A DNA stretch of 64,000 nucleotides, from NCBI GenBank assembly GCA_009869945.1, contig WIXG01000007.1, positions 372,001 to 436,000 on the forward strand, given 5' to 3'. Both the position numbers and the translations under genes were made by a program. Every line of letters begins with the position of its first letter. Position 1 is the first letter of the stretch. The notes under the pieces are model-generated. The model was not told the origin of the DNA. It saw only the letters and a list, made by a program, of their open reading frames with translations, and made no database searches. The DNA comes from Mesaphorura yosii (taxonomy: Eukaryota; Arthropoda; Collembola; Poduromorpha; Tullbergiidae). This document shows positions 37,880 through 52,700 of this stretch, piece after piece.

Positions 37880-39841
37880 GTAAAGAAACATAAGTTGGAG
37901 CTCAAGCTCAAGGAACGACGTACTTCCAACTCTCCAACCTTAAACTTTCTTTCCGAAGGAGTTTGCAGGATGAAATCACGCAAATGAGATTTCACTGTCT
38001 CACTTGAGATGACTTAGAAACAAAAGACTCCATAAAGATTGCGGGTCACGGTTCTCAGCAACCGCCGCCACTTTCTTTTGCTGTGGAAGGTTTTCGGTAT
38101 GCAACCCCGACTTCCTACCTACTGCGTACATGAAACAAGCTTTCTCCATTTGATGTCTCGACAAGCTACTTCATATAAGATCTAAATCATGCATCCGTCT
38201 GACGCAGTAATTTCATGCAAACATCAAATGCCACTTTTGTCGGCCCAATTGATTTATACTTGAAGATCAACTTGGATGTTTTCTATTTCTGTTCTATTCG
38301 TTTCACCACAGGACATGATTCTGCTAACCACCGACACGTACGTCTTCCCTCAGTGTCCTCGTGACTGTAGCCCAACTTTACAAGCGGGGATCCAGACAGA
38401 CGTGAGAATAGTTGCAGTCTCAATCCAAGGGAAGGTGAATACGTGAGTGCGTAAACAAATTATGCCTTAAGCTAAAACTAAGAGACTAGCAACAGAGCTG
38501 GAAAATACATAAACACCCCTACCCGATTAAAATAAAAGCAAAACTGCAAAAGCACTTCAGGCAGCTCTTCTTCGAAATACATGCATGTGTGATGAAGAGG
38601 CCTTCAAATAAACCGAGAAAAGCCTAAAGCGAGCGATTGGCCCACATTTTAGGCACAACAAGATTCAATATTCTAATATTCAGCATCACGAATTGAAAGA
38701 GGAGTATTTTTCCATTGCAATTCCGGGATTACGGGCAAAAGCAAGCGATTTTGTTTCCACTCAATATGCAACACCCAGCGGGTAAAATTCTACTCTTTTT
38801 CTCATTTCTTTCGGATGATGCGATTTGAAAAGAAATGCCATAAAAAGGGAAAAAGCGCCCAGAAAGTGTGAAAGCAGTTCAGTCAGAATTCGCAATCAGA
38901 AATTCATGCCTTTCCTGGCAAGGCGCAATTGGTAGTCGGTTTGGAAATGATGTCGTTGTCCGTCTGGCACCAACTCGATTTCCAAGTAAAGTTATTAACC
39001 TTTCCAAGGAGTTCGTAATAGTGCCATTCATTGTTATTTATGAGACTATCAATGTCGTCATTACACGGAGGACACTGTCGAAGGACGAACCCGGAGACAG
39101 AACAGACATTTCTTCCGCTTGCTCAATTCAAGTTCAATCAGGCGCAAACGCTCAGTTCTTGGAAGAGTGAAAGTGTCAAGTCATCAAAAATGCTTGTCAA
39201 TAATATTATCGTGCATGGCATCGCGACAGATAGTGAAACAGAATTCCCTTGAGGCACTCCAGAGAGAATATGATCGTTAGTGATGGCGTTGAACGACCGA
39301 AAACTGAATGAGAAACAAAATGGAAAAGATGTTGGAAGTTTCTCACATTCTTTGATTGCGGCTAACTTAACGGTTTGTCTTTTGCACACACTACTGAACT
39401 GTGAATTTTAACAGGAGTGCAGAAGGAATTTGTAGATCTAAAAATAAACTCGCACATTTTTATAGAACGAAGAACACAATCGAAACCTATTTTTGCTCTC
39501 AATGAACTAAAATTCATTCAACAGCTGAAGGATACATACATTTCACGCAAACACAATAACGAATTAATTCGATATGAGCGAATCTCATTCATTCTCAATT
39601 GTCAGCGTACCAATTTTTTGGCCATCATGAAGGAACTCCGACTCCTCCACCTGTCCTTTCGGTCCAGCAAACTTGTCCAAACTCTTCTTCCAGGACTGAT
39701 TATCTTCCCAGTGCAATGGAACATTGAGAAATTTATCAAACTCGTTGCTGGAAATAAGCTTTACGAAACAATATGTCGAATCTGTCACAACAGCCCAAAA
39801 ATGAGATCACAAAAATGAACTCGGCTGAATCCCAGAAAGCG
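37880..39841. other. Spacer, possible LINE remnant
   Basis: No confirmed gene was seen. The minus-strand frame at 39138-39389 contains SGVPQG followed by a hydrophobic run and DDL, which recalls the RT motif of LINE elements but is isolated. A minus-strand frame at 39585-39788 reads like protein without a recognised motif. The rest is AT-rich. Confidence 0.35.
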
Positions 39842-39847
39842 TTTATT
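39842..39847 (-). terminator. Polyadenylation signal AATAAA
   Basis: AATAAA on the minus strand starts two bases after the TGA of the unrecognised gene ending at 39850. The 3' UTR would therefore be extremely short. Confidence 0.5.
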
Positions 39848-39849
39848 TC

Positions 39850-40207
39850 TCACGTATATGATATTAATCTATTGTAATCGTCTTCAAAGGTGTCCGTCTG
39901 CTCTGTCTGGACTCCAAATGAGTTGTCTTTAAGGTACCGGTAGTTCTCTCGTCGCGGAAGGTGACGCTGTTCCTCTTCGCCCAGCAAACGCTGTGGTGTT
40001 GACGAAGTCACCACCTCATAAGTGTCTTGCCACGCCATTTTGAATGGAACGTGTCCTTCGCGATCCACGATGTTCGAAACAGGATTGTTGATCTCTTTCA
40101 CACCCCGGGTTAAAACATGCTCGGTTTGTTGATGGTAGATTGGATTCCGGAATCCTCCAGCCGCGACCTCACTTGTGGCTATGTCATTAATGTCGTAACA
40201 GGGGATT
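39850..40207 (-). CDS. C-terminal exon of an unrecognised protein
   Basis: An open minus-strand frame of about 115 codons ends in TGA at 39850, followed almost at once by AATAAA. It reads like real protein: hydrophilic, with balanced composition and motifs such as FRNPIYHQQ, EINNPVSNIVDREG, MAWQDTYEVV and LPRRENYRYL. There is no start ATG before the conserved-looking part. The frame is open up to a stop near 40245, and plausible acceptors are ggactaaag (exon from 40207) or gacatag. A possible first exon is at about 40440-40532 (ATG at 40532, donor TTC|gtaagt), but I could not join the phases. It lies head-to-head with MRPL13 (ATG at 40656), so a shared promoter region is likely. No family was recognised. 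Confidence 0.45.
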
Positions 40208-40655
40208 ACTTTAGTCCAAGTGTGCCAAGTAATTATAAAAGCTTAGCCATATACTCAAAGCTAAGGTGATTGAATTACGAATCGCTTCTCCAAAAACGCT
40301 AACGGCTCTGTCAAAGAATGCATAATCATAAACAAAACACAATTCATCTAGTAGCAATCAGGACGCAAACACTACTTTTTGAAAGGTTCATCAGTCCGTG
40401 CAGTGGTTGGATCGTGTCTTTCACTCGCCTTTTCGCACTTACGAAATGAAATGGGCAGCAAAATCTGTGCATGAGAAGCGCTACGCGCTGCGATGAGCCT
40501 GTTCTTGCACGCAATTTAAGCTCTAAATTCATAACTCATTTGCGGTGTTGAAGTGGAGGCCTCTGCTTAGAATCTCTATAAGGCACATTTTGTTAACTTC
40601 AAGCATTTATAAATTAGTTAATTATATCGTGAACAGACAATTTGGGCTATTGGGG

Positions 40656-41500
40656 ATGTCAGCAACCGCACGAGTTCAGGTAAGTTGAACTTTAATACCT
40701 TCCTCCAATTAGCATGAGTGGCGATGTTCATTGTAATTAATTGACTCTATCCTAATAAACTTTAGCAATGGTTAACTTTCAACCGGATATGGTGGCTCTT
40801 TGACGCAAAATGGCAGGATCCCTACAAGTCGGCAGTAATTTTGGCCAAGTATTTAACTGGCGAGCATAAACCAATCTATGGAGGGCCTAATGACAAAAGT
40901 AAGTCAAGATTTTTTTTATATTAATTCCTTTTAAAATCATAATTCCGGTTAATTATTGATGGTCATGACTTCATTTGCGTTTAGATGATTGTGGAGACCA
41001 CGTCGTCGTAATAAATAGCGCTGAAATTGCATTAAAGGCCGACGAGTGGTACTACCGGGTTTACTTTCATCACACAGGATACCCTGGAGGTGCTTCTTGG
41101 ACAAAGGCTCATGAAGTTCATTCGAAAAATCCAACTATGGTAGGTGTTCGATTGGAACTATCTGGTAATCTCGGCTTGCTCGTGCGTTTGACTTTTTGGA
41201 TCTTCATTTCAGATTATTGAGAAGGCAGTGGCCAAGGAACTACCTCGATACTACAAGCAACCATACCTGGCAAGACTGCACATATTTAAGAACGGAAATA
41301 TACCAGAGAAGATACGAGGAAATATTTCCGACCAAATTCGACCACTAAGGCCTGTTCCTAAACGATTAGACCATTACACCAAAGAGGAAGTGGAATCATT
41401 TCCCAAGCTATTTGACTATCCGAAAGATTACGTCTTCCCTGACCTGACGAAAAGGCCGAAGAAAGGTGAATCGAAAGTCGAAGCACAGAAGCAAGATTAG
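40656..41500 (+). CDS. MRPL13: Mitochondrial ribosomal protein L13 (uL13m)
   Basis: Four plus-strand exons (40656-40679, 40766-40898, 40985-41139, 41213-41500) join in frame to 199 residues; human MRPL13 has 178. Family signatures are QWLTFNRIWWLFDAKWQDP at the N-terminus, HKPIYGG, the CGDHVVVINSAEIAL core, HHTGYPGG, LPRYYKQPYLARLHIF and the C-terminal PKRLDHYTKEEVESFP. All introns are 73-87 bases. The protein is a large-subunit component of the mitochondrial ribosome and assembles on 16S rRNA in the matrix. A Lys-rich tail of about 20 residues extends past the usual end. LARS2 follows on the same strand after 500 bases. Confidence 0.95.
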
Positions 41501-42000
41501 AAGTAACGAAGTAATCTAGTCCAATTGGTAATTTTCGTACGACAGCGACAGCCGGCATGCGGCTGCGGCTGGTGAAATTCAGTTAGTTTTGGCGAATTCA
41601 AATGTTGCCCAGATGTGCAGATCTCTTTTAACTATGAAAACCATGTTGAGTTGCTTGTCAATAAAGGAATAAGGAATGCACGCCTCGAAAAATTTCTAAT
41701 TACCGTGATTGCAATCATACTAATCAGCGCAGCGATTGGAATGGGCTATGGTGATGGAGTCATGGTGTGTTCTTTGGGTATGGGCTTCCTTGAACCGTCG
41801 AGTCACTTGAAGCAAGTAACCGCGAACCGGAATGCTCCCACATTAATTTCCGTCTCATGAGACTAAATACTAGAACTACCGGAAACCAAAAGTGATCAGG
41901 AAATCTACGTACGTCAGACTTCATCAATTACTTAAGCCAGTTCGCATAATGCTGTTCTTGAAGACGACCTCATCTTGACGAAAACCTCCTTTCAGAAGGA
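41501..42000 (+). other. Spacer between MRPL13 and LARS2
   Basis: This stretch holds the MRPL13 3' UTR, with a possible AATAAA at 41660-41665, and the LARS2 promoter and 5' UTR. No gene was seen in it. Confidence 0.55.
41660..41665 (+). terminator. Possible polyadenylation signal for MRPL13
   Basis: AATAAA occurs 160 bases after the MRPL13 stop on the coding strand. Its use is inferred from position only. Confidence 0.45.
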
Positions 42001-45377
<3,377 letters not shown>

Positions 45378-45513
45378 CGTGATGATGAAACGAATTTTAT
45401 ATTGCATCCTCATCGTCTGGCCTTGATTTTGTCAATCTTAGCTATTGTGGTAGTCTCTTGTTGCAGTTGCGTTTCGGATAGTTTGCCTTAATTCTGAGAT
45501 ATGTTAGCCGTCG

Positions 45514-45519
45514 AATAAA
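45514..45519 (+). terminator. LARS2: Polyadenylation signal for LARS2
   Basis: AATAAA on the coding strand lies 137 bases after the LARS2 stop and about 75 bases before the convergent GGCT stop. The position suits cleavage near 45535-45545. Confidence 0.65.
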
Positions 45520-45591
45520 GACCTTGACTGAAACTAAAGTGATTAAATGTATTGCGCGTGCAATCAAAATTTTGCTAGCCTTCATGCATTA

Positions 45592-46273
45592 TTACTCAGA
45601 GCCCTTGGCCCCAGTGGGCTTTACATTTTCAATTTGCAAATCTATTTCACCCGTATACCCGTTGTCAACTATGGTTTCTATGAAATTTACGTAATCATCT
45701 GGCAAATGATTTTCTAGAGCTCCATTCAACATGACGTCTTTGTAGAAAGGCGAGGGCTTTTGCTCGGTGCCAAGTTCTTCAACACCGGCTTGTCGAGTCT
45801 GTGCCGTCAGGCGATAGGTTAGACAAGGCAGCCAGGATCCATCTTTAGTTTCGACCGAGATTTCAAACCTTTCGTAGAGTCCTTGGTGCACGCCTTCTTG
45901 CCTGTTAAGAACAGAAATACATTGAACCTGGTAGCGTTGTGCGTTAAAATGATTTACAACCTATCCAGTGAGGGCAAGTCCTCGGTGCTCAACTCCCAAA
46001 TGACACCACACACACGTGAATTGTCATCCGGCACAATATTTGCAACGGCTCCTTTCCATCGACGGCTAGGCAAGGTAAATTCGAGCTTGTATCCCTGTTT
46101 CATAAAAGTGTAATCGATCACGGCGTTCTTTAACGGCGTGAGCTGTTCATTTAAGTAACCTTCAGCAAACCCCATGCTTTTGCAACTGCACTCGGATTAC
46201 CCATTCGTATTCGTTTGGAGTAGAGATTGGAGCCATAGCCAAAGTACAAGAAGGTCGCCGCACGAGTTGCCAT
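45592..46273 (-). CDS. GGCT: Gamma-glutamylcyclotransferase
   Basis: Three minus-strand exons (46160-46273, 45961-46094, 45592-45901) join in frame to 185 residues; human GGCT has 188. The family fold is marked by FLYFGYGSNL at the N-terminus (the substrate-binding YGSNL loop), RIRMGNPSA, the GAVANIVPD strand, VCGVIWELS and LDRQEGVHQGLY, whose glutamate matches the catalytic Glu of the family. The C-terminal part contains LPDDYVNFIETI and YTGEI. The enzyme converts gamma-glutamyl dipeptides to 5-oxoproline in glutathione turnover, in the cytosol. An in-frame ATG at 46333 would add 20 residues; I prefer 46273 because it sits at the usual distance from YGSNL. The gene converges on LARS2, with 214 bases between stop codons. 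Confidence 0.92.
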
Positions 46274-46629
46274 TCTGGATTGGAATAGGCGGATAGGTCG
46301 GATGCCGGAACAGCTGATCGGCCAAGGCAGCAAATAACAAGTATGGACAAGTTAACTAGCAGGCAGGGCTCGGATTATGTCAGTACAAGTGCACCTTCAG
46401 CTCAAATTGCTAAATACTGGAATGTGATACAATCACAGATATTGGACACAACGCACTTTAAATAATTCGCGAATTTCTCAAGATTGCATGAAAGATCCAA
46501 TGCATTCTGTTCCTGCCTCTCCCGCTACAACATGAGACATTTGCAGTTTCGCTGCTTGCACATAGACACAATGGTTGAGCAACGCGAGAAAATGAAAAGA
46601 TACATATTTTCGGCCTTGAAACACTGTTG

Positions 46630-46701
46630 GCCGCAATCGTCTAGTGGTTAGGACCCCACGTTGTGGCCGTGGTAACCCTGGTTCGACTCCAGGTTGCGGC
46701 A
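46630..46701 (+). tRNA. tRNA-His (GTG)
   Basis: A 72-base intronless tRNA. The acceptor stem pairs GCCGCAA with TTGCGGC. The anticodon arm is CCACG/TTGTGGC/CGTGG with anticodon GTG. The T arm is CCTGG/TTCGACT/CCAGG, and the D arm carries AGTGGTTAGG. Internal A and B boxes (GGTTCGACTCC) are intact, and the final A is the discriminator. It closely matches animal nuclear tRNA-His. It should be transcribed by RNA polymerase III, independently of GGCT. Confidence 0.97.
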
Positions 46702-46707
46702 TTTGTG

Positions 46708-46712
46708 TTTTT
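46708..46712 (+). terminator. Pol III terminator after tRNA-His
   Basis: A run of five T residues begins six bases after the tRNA's discriminator base, the usual position for RNA polymerase III termination. Confidence 0.8.
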
Positions 46713-49700
46713 GCACATTTTTGCAACGAGCCACGAGGTTCATTCTTGTTTCAAGTACCCAGTTTTGATCTAGGGTTTATTAATAAACTCTATCAAGCTG
46801 GATTTCACTCTGCAACTTTCGCCCATTCCATTGTTCGAAAATATAAGCAATGCCAACATTCCATGATACTTGAACCCCATGCTCATCGCTCACACCCACC
46901 CTCAAGCTGAAGTTGCTAAGATCAGCAGCACGGCGCATAGCATATTGCATTCTCCAGTCGTCCAGCCGTTGTGGAAGTTGCATGCTCGTTAAGGTTAACT
47001 CAAGCTGTATTTATCTCCGGTTCACATCCATCACATGCTGTTCTGCTGTTCGGTCCGAAATGACTTTGACTTTGGAGTTACTTACTCCCTATAGAGTCTG
47101 TGCAAGTTAATTTTCTCATTTCGAAAGACCACTCCCAAAACTTGGGCATGGGCTGTGGACGAAAGAGCCGAACGACGAAGATGGATTATCCACACTGAAA
47201 GACCAAGGCAATGGGCAAGAGAATGGAAAACCTGACCTACGCCTTGACTGAATTCTGTGAAAAGCTGGATCATGGACCACGTTCTGAATTGCAGGCCGAA
47301 TGCACTTTTGGTCCATTGAGAAAAAGAATCACGTTATTATGCTATTTTTCTCTTTCCAGGCTCTCGCGCTGCTGCACTGCGGGGAAACTGCAATTTCTTT
47401 ATTATTGTTCTTGTCCATACAATTTATTTTATTTCTTGTTTTGAAATGAGAACCCGAGCCCGACCTTTGCAACGATGAACAATGTTACAACTGTGAAGCA
47501 TGGCAGAATGAATGACCCAAAGAGCGCAGTGGAGGAAACAGATTGAAATTATTCGTCAACAAGCTTTACGCATTGTACATTGTTGCCGGTTGCTTGCTCG
47601 AATTGCTCAGCAATGTGGGAGACACAAAAACAGCAATTAATCCTCTTTTGTCAGAACCAAAACTGCATGCAGACTCAACGTGAATGCGCAGATGAACTCC
47701 TAAAAAAACAGCGAACGCTGAAAACAGCACAACAATGCAACAAATTATAAAAGTGAAGTTAGTGGAGTCCAAATGTGGTGAATTTAATGAGTCATCCCGT
47801 TCGTGTGTACACGCGCATGCACAAACTGACAGACTCAAACTGCCTTGAACCTGAGAAAGGTAAAGACCTAATGATGTTATGCTGAAGCAGAATGCAGCGG
47901 CGTTGTGTTGCGAATTTGAGTAATGATGTGACTTGATGACTTGGTGGTTGGCTTTGAGCTAGGACATGACGGTCAGAAAATTGCAAATTCCTGTGTTAAA
48001 TAGTCATTAGACTGAATGAGGATGAATGAAAGATGGGCTGCTTTGTTGGCTGAACATGCATTGTGTGCTCTCGCACACACATAATACGCGTACGAAGTAC
48101 TGAAAGGATGTTTGACAAAAATGTTTACTGCTGGAACAAAGTCCAGTGAACCATGCAATGCGGCTAATTCGCGAATTCCTTGAAAATGCAGGCTGCAATC
48201 TGCGAATGGCCTTGTGCCTTGGTCATTCACATACAATTAATATTACAAATCATGTTTGACGTTTTTGCATGCGTGTTTTCAATAATCTGTCCACCTACAC
48301 GAAAATCAAGTACAACGATCTTCAACTCCGGATTTTAAGAATCAGAATCACTTCATAACATTATTCACTTGTGCAAGATCAAGAATGAGATTCAAATGTG
48401 AGATAATTATCATCGTTAATTCGTTATTCGTTTGTGGTCGGATTGAATGAACTTTCAATAACATCATACTCTTGGACTAGAAGAATGCAAAAGTTTTTTC
48501 AAGCTTAGAAGGTTACAAATGTAACAAGAGTCTTGAGAGGTACTTGAAACTTGTGTATTAAAATATGAGTAATCATCGTCATCGTATTTTGACTGCCGAC
48601 AATAGCAATGGCAATAGCAAATAATGGGTAATCACATTAATAATCATCGGAACTGCATAACAATGCAAATGCTGTTGAATTGAAGAGGTATTTGCCCTGA
48701 ATCATGACGACATCTCATCTTCCTTTTCAATCCAATGAAAATGCGTCAGAAGAGTTTTCATGCATGACTTGGGCCTGGAAAATAAAGTCTGCTGAACGTA
48801 AAGAAAGTCTTGTTCTTTTTAATCTTCAATCACTTGAAGAGTTTAATCTTAAAGCCAAAAGTGGGTCGTGGATCCAGAAAGGGCTTAACGTTTAATTGTA
48901 ATTATGATTACCGTTTGTTATTATTGCGCTTGTCGTTTCCTTTCACTTGAACCGCTGCACTGTTGTCAAACTCGAATTCGACTGATGAAGATGATGATAA
49001 TCGTTTGTTAGCCAAGAAAGCAGGTTCATTCTGCTTTTGGCTTTTACGATCACAAGATCCGAATCCGAGTGCTCAACTCGAGACGAGGCACGGCACAAAT
49101 GCAAGTCAGAGTCAGAATTAAAGTTTATTATTCTCCGGCGATGGCAACGTCTATTTTTTGTAGTTTGTTTTAAAGTCGTGACATACCTTTTTCGATGATG
49201 TTAGCTCGTCTTCGTCTGCGTGTTCATCTCGCCGGAGAATCTTTGCTGCCTCAAGTTTTATTTGTTCTGCTTCAAGCTGCGGCTGATGATATTGATGGCT
49301 TGATGAGCCCATACTTTTGCTGGGAGTGGGAGCATGGCGAGTACGGTGAAATGTGAAATGCAATGAAATAAAAATATATTTTTCAAGTCATATAACTGTA
49401 AGATGTTATTTTTGTTGATGGTTCAGTTTTGTTGTCTATCGCCTTCAGCTCAGCTCCGGCTTTAACTTTGGCCGCTGTGTGCTTTTTACGTGCTTGGTTG
49501 GTAAGGAAGACCTTGGCCTTGTAAGAGGAGGATTAAAATCTTCACTTGAGTAAAATATTCGGTCTTTTACGGTACAGGATGAGTTTGCTGGATTTTATAT
49601 TGTGTTCGGGAGCCCCATGCTTCGTGCTCCTGGCTGTACAGTCTTCGAAAATTCGGCCCTGTCTGAGTTTGAGGGAGTGATGCTGAAATGAGAAATGAAT

Positions 49701-52700
49701 AATTTCGTCTGCATGAATTGTTATGCGTATCAGGACTCAGGCAGAATATAATGGGACGGAGCTACTAACTGGAACCACTTACTGCTGTGCACTGCAACAC
49801 AACCATTTGAAATTTGAATAGACACATTTTGTAAATTGAACCGAACAGAAGACGGAGACGGACGCATGACGGTGCGAGAGAATAAATTAGTAGCCCTCAA
49901 GTCTCGGTAAATAATAAGCAACAGTCAAGCATTTGTTTTCAGTGGGAAATTGTTGCTGAGATGCTGGCTGCTGCTGGCGATACTTACTTTGGCGTTCAAT
50001 TTGCTGCCTTTAATTAAGATTTAAGTACTATTTTCATCGAACTGTTATCATAACTCAGTACATGAAACCTGGTAGCGCTTTCACTTGCTTTCACTCGACT
50101 TTCTCGCCGAATTCATTAATTCAAATCACAGCCAAAGCAAACTCGTTGCCTTTAGAATGGGACACTGTTATCTCCGATTTAGTATAGTAAGATCCCACTC
50201 GGATAGTGAATACTGCTCATGTAATTCATTGTTTAACATTTCCATACAAATCACTTTACTTTACAAATACACTTACGAGTGCCACGCCGCATTCTAAATG
50301 CAAATGAACAAGAAGTATTTTGAAGATGAGTGTGATTGTAGCAATTGTTGCATAATCACCCCGCTTAAACCTTGAGCCAAGAGCTTAACAACACACTTCG
50401 TAGTCGTCGTCGCCGTCATCCCATTTTTGTTACCTACCAAGTGCCATAAAATTTTATCACTTGTGAAATTTGAGCGATATTCGGTCTCTCGGTCCTGGAT
50501 TTTAAAAAAACTCATGTTTGCCGCACGAAGTTAAATGCTAACTGTTGTGACGCTGTAGGCATTGTATTGTTGAGATTTTAAACAATAACTCAGCAGCAGC
50601 TGGAGCTTCAGAGTAAAATTACTTTACCCTCTCACATTCAATCATATTCAAGCATTTATTACTTAATACTTGTTTATTTTTATTACAAAATCTTTTACTA
50701 CTCCGGCTTACTGCGCTCGTGTACTTGCAATATTCTGAAACAGCAATCGTGTGGAATTCACGACCGTGGAGTTGTCGGGAGCAGCCATATTCATGGTTGG
50801 AGCTGGAGCTCGCATTGTGCTGCGCTTCTATTGTTTATGACTCTAACCTTGATCTCTTTCCTTTAATGCCCAACCAATGCACTGCACTACGCATACGGTC
50901 GGTCTTCTTTTCTCACTTTCCTCGTCTTATTCACAGCAGTAGCGAGTTTCTGAATTTTGACGATGTCGCTATGCAGCCACGATTCCACAAAGACGCCATC
51001 GTTCATTGTTACCAAAGGGGAAGCTGAGAAACTTGAACTAAAAAACTACTTGAGTATGCATTTTTACACTTAATAACCATATTTATTAATACAATATACC
51101 GTCGAGTCGACTGGAGACCGAGCTGAGGCTCAGGCCAGGCAAGCCTTGCCGACGCTCTCGTTAGCAGTGGCAGTCATAAAGTCCAACAATGTTTTATGTA
51201 AGTTCTAAATGGAAGTCGTTGTAGGCTTCTTCGCCTCGCAACTGGAACCAGAAGACAGACAGAAACTGGTCTTTTTAACTTTCCGGTGCCATTATAACAA
51301 CAATTTCACATTTACATTTTATTAAAAGTAGTTTTGCTTTTGGTTTTGATGCTGGACCTCTCCTCGAACCTTGGCTTGAAGAAGGAAATAATAAATTCAA
51401 GTTTCAGGTTTACACTGTGAGGCTGTGAATGTAATAAGATCTTTGTGAATGGAGACTGGAGATGCGTGGCTTGGCGTGGAGGGGAAACGAGGTCAGGCGA
51501 ATTATTCGTGTATTCGGGATAATCTTTCTTGTGAATGAGGTGATGAGATGAGAACGAGAAGACTTGATCCGCGTTTCGTGTGAACTGAAACCTTTCGGAG
51601 TAAAATGCCATGGTCATTTTTCCAAATAAATCTCCAGTTCTGTCTCAACAGTACGAATCATGTCGTGTCTTGAATCGTGGCGCAACACATGTCACCATAA
51701 ATTATGCCCCTTTGCACCGCTCAAGGGTAGCGTAGCGATTGCGATTGTTGCAGGCCTTGACACAACGGAAGCACGAAACAAGGCAGAGTTGATCAGTGGA
51801 AAAATGCGAATTAGACCGGACGGATTCTTTGAGGTTGAAACAGGAGGGTTCGCTCTGACTCGTCGCTCCAATTAATGCGTTTCATGACGATGGTGTTGGA
51901 CGTTGCACTGGATGTTGTGGAAAGGGCTCATTAAGTATTTACGTGCGGTGCGTGCGTGAGAACGCATGACGAGATGAGCCAACAGGATGAATGACGTGAG
52001 AATTTCAATTTTCTCCCTAAAATGCTGGCATAACAAGTCGAGAGAAAGTTTTAGCAAACGCAAAACGGTGCAAAACACACACTTTCAGCTTGGCCTGGTT
52101 ATGAATCACCGAGTGCAAAAACGCTCTGGGTCAACAGGGCTTGAATTATCACAAATCTTAATTATTGTTGCATGTCCATCCTTTTCTTGTATCATAATTA
52201 TAACGGTAATATTTGTTTTTTGGTGATGATTGCCATTATCATTACCATTGCATTGGCGCTAGCAATGCTGATAAATTTTTCTGTTTCTGTTCATGCCTTC
52301 GTGCAGCGCAGCGGAGGGACGAAATCGTATGTGTAACGAAAGTTCAAATACAATTAGACACCAATTACCTGAACGTACATGCAGCATGCGTAACCCTTTG
52401 GCCTGGCATCATGCAAAATGCTGTGGCATGGCATGAATAACTCGAATATTCATTTCCGGCCGGTCCTACTTGATACGATCGCAAATTGTGCTCCAAAGAA
52501 GGGCAGGCAGTCAGGAGTTTCCTCAGTCAGTCAGTCGACATGTGAGCAAGAATCCTGTTCTTATCTGGTTTCATAATTAATTTCCTTTACCAAAGTAGAG
52601 CACACGTGGCCTGGCGATCTGACGTTGAAACTCAGCGCGCTCGAGCGGGACTTGGAACTGTGGAATGGAGTGAAATTAGCAACGGCTTAACTTTAAGCTC

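Noticed and set aside
39417..39818. 133-codon plus-strand frame
   Set aside because: Composition and lack of motifs suggest chance; the opposite strand (39585-39788) reads at least as well, and neither has support.
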